DNA from: Scleromatobacter humisilvae
GTDB taxonomy: Bacteria; Pseudomonadota; Gammaproteobacteria; Burkholderiales; Burkholderiaceae_C
Direction of reading: 5' to 3'
DNA: 64,000 nucleotides
NCBI RefSeq assembly: GCF_023231945.1
Contig: NZ_JAJLJH010000002.1
Location: 744,001-808,000 of the forward strand
The notes beneath the pieces are model-generated. The model was not told the origin of the DNA and made no database searches. It worked only from the letters and a program-made list of their open reading frames with translations. Positions 59,098 through 64,000 of this stretch are shown here, piece after piece; position 1 is the stretch's first letter, and the number at the start of each line of letters is the position of its first letter. The translations under genes were made by a program, and so were the position numbers.

Positions 59098-61335
59098 TCA
59101 GCGCTTGGATCGCTTGGACGCCGGCTTGGCGCCGCGCGACGCCGTCTTGGTGATCGCCGGCCGATGCGCGACGCCGGGGGCGCCGCCCGTCTTGGGCTTG
59201 CGGCCGGCACGCTTGACCTGGCGATCCTGCGCCTCCACCGACGCCAGTTGCTCGGCGGCAGTCGGCGCCGAGCCGCGCTGCGCCGGCTCGGTCTTGCGGC
59301 CGCGGCCCAGCAGGCGCTCGCCCTCGGCCTCGCGCACGATGCGGAAGTCGATCTTGCGGCCGTCGAGGTCGACCCGGCTGACCTGCACCCGCACCCGCGC
59401 GCCGATCGCATAGCGGATGCCCGTGCGCTCGCCGCGCAGCTCCTGGCGCACCTCGTCGAACTTGAAGTACTCGCCGCCGAGCTCGGTGATGTGCACCAGG
59501 CCCTCGACGTAGAGCGTGTCGAGCGTGACGAACAGCCCGAAGGTCGTGGCCGCGCTGACGGTGCCGGAGAACTCCTCGCCCAGGCGCTCGCGCATGAAGC
59601 GGCACTTGAGCCAGGCCTCGACATCGCGCGAGGCCTCGTCGGCGCGGCGCTCGTTGGCGCTGCAGTGCTCGCCGGCCGAGACCCAGTGCGCCATCTCGGA
59701 CTCGCCCGTCTTGCCCGCCGCACGCGAGCTCTTGCGCGCGCCCGCGCTCGCCGAGGTCTCGACCTCCGGCGCATGCAGGTGATAGCGCCTGCCCTGGAGC
59801 AGCGCCTTGATCACGCGGTGCACCAGCAGGTCGGGGTAGCGGCGGATCGGGCTCGTGAAGTGCGCGTAGGCCTCGTAGGCGAGGCCGAAGTGGCCGCTGT
59901 TCTTGGGCGTGTAGATCGCCTGCTGCATCGAGCGCAGAAGCATCGAGTGGATCTGCTGCGCGTCGACGCGATCCTTGGTGGCCTGCGCCAGCGCCTGGTA
60001 TTCGGCCGGCTTCGGGTCGTCGCTGATCGACAGCCCCAGGCCCAGCGCCTTCAGGTAGTTCTGCAGCGTGATCTTCTTCTCGGGCGTCGGGCCCTCGTGC
60101 ACGCGGAACAGCGCCGGGTGCTCATGCAGCGCGATGAAGTCGGCGGCGCAGACGTTGGCCGCCAGCATCGCCTCCTCGATCAGCTTGTGCGCGTCGTTGC
60201 GCGTGCGCGGCACGATGCGCTCGATGCGGCCGTTGTCGTCGCAGATGATCTGCGTCTCGGTGGTCTCGAAGTCGATCGCGCCGCGGCGCGTGCGCGCCTT
60301 CAGCAGCGCGCGGTAGACGTCGTGCAGGTTGAGCAGGTGCGGCACCAGCTCGGCGCGCTCGGCGGCCTCGGGGCCGCGCGTGTTGCCCAGCACGGCGGCG
60401 ACCTCGGTGTACGTGAGGCGCGCGTGCGAGTTGATGACGGCCGGATAGAACTGGTACGCGCCCTGCTCGCCGTCTTCGCCGATCAGCATGTCGCACACCA
60501 TCGAGAGGCGGTTTTCCTCCGGGTTGAGCGAGCACAGGCCGTTCGAGAGCTTCTCGGGCAGCATCGGGATCACGCGGCGCGGGAAGTAGACCGAGGTCGC
60601 GCGCTCGTAGGCGTCGTTGTCCAACGCCTCGCCCGGCTTGACGTAGTGGCTGACGTCGGCGATCGCGACGATCAGGCGCCAGCCGCTGAACGCGTTCTTG
60701 CCGCGGCCCGACTTGTGGGGCTCGCAGTAGACGGCGTCGTCGAAGTCGCGCGCGTCCTCGCCGTCGATGGTGACGAGCGGGACGTCGGTCAGGTTGATGC
60801 GGCCCTTCATGTCGACCGCGCGCACGTGGTCGGGCAGCTTGGCCGTCTGGGCCAGCGTCTCGGCCGAGAAGCGATACGGCACCTCGTATTTGCGGACGGC
60901 GATCTCGATCTCCATCCCGGGATCGTCGATCTCGCCCAGCACCTCGGTGATGCGGCCCACCGGCTGCGAATACATCGACGGCGGCTCGGTGAGTTCCACC
61001 GCCACCACCTGGCCGGCGACCGCGGAGGCCGTGGCGTTCTTCGGGATCAGGATGTCCTGGCCGTAGCGCCTGTCTTCCGGAGCGACCAGCCAGGCGCCGC
61101 CTTCGTTGAGCAGGCGGCCGATGATCGGAGCCTTGCGGCGTTCGACGATCTCCAGGATGCGCCCCTCGGGCCGCCCCTTGCGGTCGAATCGCACGAGCCG
61201 CACCTTGACGCGGTCGCGGTGCAGCACGGAACGCATCTCCTGCTGCGAGATGTAGACGTCGGGCTCGCCGTCGTCGCGCTTGACGAACCCGTGTCCGTCG
61301 CGGTGGCCGAACACCACACCCTCGGCTTCACCCAT
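59098..61335 (-). CDS. rnr: Ribonuclease R
   Basis: Processive 3'-5' exoribonuclease that degrades structured RNA. Cold-shock domains (GVVFGHRDGHGFVKRDDGEP at the start), the RNB catalytic domain with TIDGEDARDFDDAVYCEP and YAHFTSPIRRYPDLLVHR, an S1 domain (FGLFVTLDTLYVEGLVHITE) and a basic Lys/Arg-rich tail are all present. The ATG at 61335 gives 745 residues. The N-terminal helix-turn-helix region of about 60-80 residues found in most RNase R proteins is missing, and the DNA upstream does not encode it in this frame. Confidence 0.95.
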   Translation of the reverse strand: MGEAEGVVFGHRDGHGFVKRDDGEPDVYISQQEMRSVLHRDRVKVRLVRFDRKGRPEGRILEIVERRKAPIIGRLLNEGGAWLVAPEDRRYGQDILIPKNATASAVAGQVVAVELTEPPSMYSQPVGRITEVLGEIDDPGMEIEIAVRKYEVPYRFSAETLAQTAKLPDHVRAVDMKGRINLTDVPLVTIDGEDARDFDDAVYCEPHKSGRGKNAFSGWRLIVAIADVSHYVKPGEALDNDAYERATSVYFPRRVIPMLPEKLSNGLCSLNPEENRLSMVCDMLIGEDGEQGAYQFYPAVINSHARLTYTEVAAVLGNTRGPEAAERAELVPHLLNLHDVYRALLKARTRRGAIDFETTETQIICDDNGRIERIVPRTRNDAHKLIEEAMLAANVCAADFIALHEHPALFRVHEGPTPEKKITLQNYLKALGLGLSISDDPKPAEYQALAQATKDRVDAQQIHSMLLRSMQQAIYTPKNSGHFGLAYEAYAHFTSPIRRYPDLLVHRVIKALLQGRRYHLHAPEVETSASAGARKSSRAAGKTGESEMAHWVSAGEHCSANERRADEASRDVEAWLKCRFMRERLGEEFSGTVSAATTFGLFVTLDTLYVEGLVHITELGGEYFKFDEVRQELRGERTGIRYAIGARVRVQVSRVDLDGRKIDFRIVREAEGERLLGRGRKTEPAQRGSAPTAAEQLASVEAQDRQVKRAGRKPKTGGAPGVAHRPAITKTASRGAKPASKRSKR

Positions 61336-61361
61336 CAAGGCGCCATTTAGCGCGGGGGGGC

Positions 61362-61391
61362 TTGCAACTGTTTTATTCTTGATGATATGAT
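61362..61391 (+). promoter_or_regulatory. Sigma-70 promoter of tRNA-Leu
   Basis: TTGCAA (61362-61367) and TATGAT (61386-61391) are separated by 18 nt, in an AT-rich island unusual for this genome. They lie about 85 nt upstream of the tRNA gene on the same strand. They are divergent to rnr. Confidence 0.6.
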
Positions 61392-61476
61392 CTCTTTCTT
61401 CGCTGATTACTGCTTCGTAGCGATCGCCGACGTCAGTCGGAGCTCCTCGAAACAGTCGATTCGTGAAATGTACCTT

Positions 61477-61561
<85 letters not shown>

Positions 61562-61571
61562 ATTCGAGAAG

Positions 61572-61602
61572 GCCTCGCAGACATTGTCTGCGAGGCTTTT
61601 TT
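61572..61602 (+). terminator. Rho-independent terminator of tRNA-Leu
   Basis: GCCTCGCAGAC (61572-61582) pairs perfectly with GTCTGCGAGGC (61586-61596), followed by six T residues (61597-61602). It starts 11 nt past the tRNA 3' end. Confidence 0.92.
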
Positions 61603-61646
61603 CATTGCGCGGCCTGTTTCGCCGCAACGCGCCGCGGTCGTCGGCG

Positions 61647-62273
61647 TCAATACAACGTCGCGCGCTGGCGCTGCGGCAGCTCGCGGTCGTACGCCGCGCC
61701 GTCGATCGACGCCTGCGTCAGCGCTTCGAGGATCGCGCCCGGCGTGGGCACGGGACGCGGCGCGTCGGGCGACACCGCCTGCCACAGGTTCGAGCGCACG
61801 ATCGCCCGCGCGCACTGGAACAGCGCCGTCTCGACGGCGATCACCAGCACGCACTTCGGCAACTGCCCATTCATCGCGAAGCGCTCGAGCAACGCGGGCT
61901 CGACGCTGATCGTCGCGCGCCCGTTGACACGCAGCGTCTCGCCGACGCCGGGGATGAGGAACAGCAGCGCGACACGCGGGTCGGCGACGATGTTGCGCAG
62001 GCTGTCGATGCGGTTGTTGCCGCGGCGCTCAGGCAGCAACAGCGTGCGTTCGTCCTGCACCTCGACGAAGCCGGGCGGGTCGCCGCGCGGCGAGACATCG
62101 AGGCCGCCGGGGCCGACCGTGCCCAGCACCGCGAACGGCGAGGCCTCGATCAGCGCCTGGTAGTGCGGGTGCAGCGTCGGCACTTCCTTGCGGATCGACG
62201 CCTCGCCCACCGGACCGCACAGCGCCTCGAGTTCGGCCAACGTGGAGATGACATGGGGACGGCTGGCGGACAT
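61647..62273 (-). CDS. Pyridoxamine 5'-phosphate oxidase-fold FMN-binding protein
   Basis: The 208-residue product has the split-barrel flavin fold: ASPFAVLGTVGPGGLDVSPR with the PRG element, then LLLPERRGNNRIDSLRNIVA and VALLFLIPGVGETLRVNGRA, the pattern of PPOX-class subfamilies related to MSMEG_1061-type proteins. A conserved helical C-terminus follows (CARAIVRSNLWQAV). Such proteins bind FMN or F420, and their substrates are usually unknown. It stands alone, convergent with the tRNA, and carries no signal peptide. Confidence 0.8.
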   Translation of the reverse strand: MSASRPHVISTLAELEALCGPVGEASIRKEVPTLHPHYQALIEASPFAVLGTVGPGGLDVSPRGDPPGFVEVQDERTLLLPERRGNNRIDSLRNIVADPRVALLFLIPGVGETLRVNGRATISVEPALLERFAMNGQLPKCVLVIAVETALFQCARAIVRSNLWQAVSPDAPRPVPTPGAILEALTQASIDGAAYDRELPQRQRATLY

Positions 62274-62340
62274 GACAAGGTTCCTGAGAAGCGACTCGGC
62301 GATCCCGCCATTGTCGCCGCGCCTTGCACCGCGGGCCCGC

Positions 62341-62667
62341 TCAGGCCGCGCCCAGGTACTTGTCGTTCTTCGCGCCGGGCGTCTTCACGACGACGTTGAC
62401 CGCATCGGTCAGGGCGACGAAATCGGTGGCCTCGCCGGGCGAGAGGACGATGATGTCGCCCTCGCCCCATTCCCTGCCGCACATGCGCACGCGGCCCGAC
62501 AGGATCAGCGTCACCTCGGTGGCGACCTTGTGATGGTGCAGTTCCTCGCTGTCGCCGGCCTTGTACGACTTGACGGCCACTTCGCAGGCGTCGGTCTGCA
62601 GCAGCGACGGGTCGAAGTCGCCGACGAACCAGCCCTTGAACATGTCCTGCAGCCTGCCGGTGTTCAC
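62341..62667 (-). CDS. Small cupin-domain protein
   Basis: The 108-residue single-domain cupin contains LHHHKVATEVTLILSGRVRM and WGEGDIIVLSPGEATDFVAL, the two cupin motifs with a His triad for metal binding. Translation probably starts at the GTG 62667, whose GTGA overlaps the stop of the upstream nucleotidyltransferase gene; the ATG at 62643 (MFKGWFVGDF) is an alternative. The tight overlap ties it to sugar metabolism, perhaps as an epimerase-like or regulatory cupin. Confidence 0.8.
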   Translation of the reverse strand: MNTGRLQDMFKGWFVGDFDPSLLQTDACEVAVKSYKAGDSEELHHHKVATEVTLILSGRVRMCGREWGEGDIIVLSPGEATDFVALTDAVNVVVKTPGAKNDKYLGAA

Positions 62668-63407
62668 GCCGCGCGTCCCATCAGCTGCATCTGTTCGAAC
62701 GCGGCCAGTTGCTGCTCGGTCTTCAGCGGCTGGTAGCGCGACGGCTCGATCGGCGTGGCGCCGATGCGCGCGTGCTTGAGCAGCATCTCGTTGAACGCCG
62801 GCGCGGGATAGAACGCGTTGTTCACGCTCGCGTCCTTGCGGATCATCGACTTGACCGCGTCGACGAAGCCACCGACCGCGCGGAACCAGAAGACGCCGGC
62901 GGTCGCGTTGCGGCTGATCGGATTCTGCTGCGCGGCCTCGATCACCTCGCCGTCGGCATCGAGCCGCACGTACGAATAGCGCGGATGGATCGACGAGAAG
63001 GTCAGCGTGCCGGCGTCGAGGCTGCGCGCGCGGAAGTCGCGCACGACGGCGGCCATGTCCATGTCGACGATCTCGTTGGCGCTGACGATCAGCAGCTCGT
63101 CGCCGGCAGGCATCGTGGACGCCGCGAGCAGCGCGGAGCAGCCCGAGCCCTGCGTGCCGCGCAGCACGCTGACGATGCGCGCGTGCGGCGTCAGCAGCTC
63201 GACGATGTTGTCCAGGTGGTACTTGCGCACCTCGGTCTCGAGGAAGGCGAAGGTGAACTTGGCGTCGGGGATGCCGGCGCAGTTGTCGACGATGCGCTCG
63301 AGCAACGACACGCCGCCGCTCTCGGTCAGGCACAGCGGATAGTCGCCGGGCGCCTCGCCGCTGGTCGGACCGGCGGCGAGCACGAGGATGTTGATGGGAT
63401 TGCTCAT
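62664..63407 (-). CDS. Sugar nucleotidyltransferase-like protein
   Basis: The 247-residue GT-A-fold protein starts MSNPINILVLAAGPTSGEAP, a nucleotidyltransferase-type opening, although the usual GxGxR motif is replaced. It continues with LLERIVDNCAGIPDAKF, VLRGTQGSGCSALLAAS and LIVSANEIVDMDMAAVVRDF, where the metal-binding position (DMD) is present. It resembles capsule or LPS-associated NTP-sugar transferases. It is coupled to the cupin and follows the HAD gene by 14 nt. The exact sugar is unknown. Confidence 0.75.
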   Translation of the reverse strand: MSNPINILVLAAGPTSGEAPGDYPLCLTESGGVSLLERIVDNCAGIPDAKFTFAFLETEVRKYHLDNIVELLTPHARIVSVLRGTQGSGCSALLAASTMPAGDELLIVSANEIVDMDMAAVVRDFRARSLDAGTLTFSSIHPRYSYVRLDADGEVIEAAQQNPISRNATAGVFWFRAVGGFVDAVKSMIRKDASVNNAFYPAPAFNEMLLKHARIGATPIEPSRYQPLKTEQQLAAFEQMQLMGRAA

Positions 63408-63421
63408 GGAGTCGCCTCGCC

Positions 63422-64000
63422 TCATGCCGCCGAACGGTTGTAGAAGGCGTCGATCTCGCGGATGCGCCCGAGGATGTTGTCGATCGAGGTCTGGCTCACA
63501 TCCTGCACCACGAGCAGGTGCGCACCTGAGGCCTTGGCGGCCTTGATGCCGTTCTCGTTGTCCTCGACGACCAGGCACTCGTCCGGGCTCAGGCCGAAAT
63601 GCGCCATGGCCTTGCAGTACATCTCCGGATCGGGCTTCGGCCTGGAGACATCCTCGTTGGACACCATCAGGTCGAGGTACTGCGACAGGTTGGCCTTGTC
63701 CATCATCAACTGGACCGTCGAACGGATCGAGTTGGAGCACACCGACATCCTGTAGCCCATCGCCTTGAGCGTCGACAGCGCGCGCTCCTGCGCGAAGCGC
63801 GGCTTGCACAGCGTGTGCACCATCTCCGTCGTGTAGCGCTGCTTCATCTCGTTGAGGAAGCCGTGCAGCTCGCGCGGCAGGCCGCGCTCGATCGACAGGA
63901 TCTCGAGCTTGCGGCTGGTCGGAATGCCGTCGAATGTGGTCTCGTGGTCGTAGCGCGAGATCGCCATGCCGAACAGGTCCAGCGCCCGGTTGAGCGCCTC
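63422..64000 (-). CDS. HAD-superfamily phosphatase/phosphomutase-like protein, 5' end cut by the window
   Basis: The visible 192 residues begin inside the protein at EALNRALDLFGMAISRYD and include TFDGIPTSRKLEIL, the helical cap. SVCSNSIRSTVQLMMDKA carries motif II, PKPDPEMYCKAMAHFG carries the motif III lysine, and CLVVEDNENGIKAAKASGA is motif IV. The nucleophile motif I (DxDG/V) lies beyond the right edge. The pattern fits beta-phosphoglucomutase-like or gph-like HAD enzymes. It is likely first or second of the HAD-nucleotidyltransferase-cupin operon, acting on a sugar phosphate. Confidence 0.85.
   Translation of the reverse strand, partial: EALNRALDLFGMAISRYDHETTFDGIPTSRKLEILSIERGLPRELHGFLNEMKQRYTTEMVHTLCKPRFAQERALSTLKAMGYRMSVCSNSIRSTVQLMMDKANLSQYLDLMVSNEDVSRPKPDPEMYCKAMAHFGLSPDECLVVEDNENGIKAAKASGAHLLVVQDVSQTSIDNILGRIREIDAFYNRSAA

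Overview
The window comes from a high-GC betaproteobacterium of the order Burkholderiales. Two gene orders show this: rpsF-priB-rpsR-rplI-dnaB, and rpsB-tsf-pyrH-frr-uppS-cdsA-dxr-rseP-bamA-skp-lpxD-fabZ-lpxA-lpxB-rnhB followed by a SpoU-type methyltransferase and the ppsA/ppsR pair. PEP-CTERM proteins (54 kb) fit the Rubrivivax/Leptothrix/Roseateles side of the order. This placement is inferred from gene order and protein features only.

Layout. 1-1861: end of the replicative helicase gene and the rplI-rpsR-priB-rpsF operon. 2160-5635: PEP synthase ppsA and its divergently transcribed regulator ppsR. 5849-7337: three small genes of uncertain role. 7346-22543: a long minus-strand housekeeping block covering translation, nucleotide and isoprenoid synthesis, phospholipid, outer-membrane assembly and lipid A synthesis. 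22842-25686: a FAD-dependent amino-acid oxidase-like gene and the NAD(P)HX repair enzyme, on the plus strand.

26118-42537 is the unusual part. Two tandem plus-strand genes encode proteins of 3,995 and 1,458 residues. Almost all of each protein is an uninterrupted octapeptide repeat (consensus A-L-T-T-x-Q-V-A), about 468 copies in the first and about 146 in the second. Both end in a calcium-binding EF-hand-like module and an acidic tail. In the first protein the octads are grouped into modules of exactly 17 or 14 octads (408 or 336 nt) that stay in register for 10 kb.

42630-43792 is a RAYT transposase bracketed by its REP-type repeats. 43872-58893 holds what looks like the machinery serving the giant proteins. 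There is an overlapping operon of three glycosyltransferases: a TPR-GT41 enzyme of the O-GlcNAc transferase/SPINDLY type, a TPR-fucosyltransferase-like enzyme, and a GT4 enzyme fused to an FkbM-like domain. Next come a UDP-glucuronate decarboxylase gene paired with a TolC-like outer-membrane channel, an exostosin-like GT47 enzyme, and the HlyD-like adaptor and ABC transporter of a type I secretion system. My main inference is that the window encodes a giant Thr/Ser-rich surface protein pair that is O-glycosylated in the cytoplasm and exported by the type I system. Within this region also lie a secreted hypothetical protein, an intact PEP-CTERM gene and a frameshifted PEP-CTERM remnant.

59098-64000: RNase R, a tRNA-Leu(CAG) with clear promoter and terminator, a PPOX-type flavoprotein, and an overlapping cupin / nucleotidyltransferase / HAD-phosphatase cassette that runs off the right edge.
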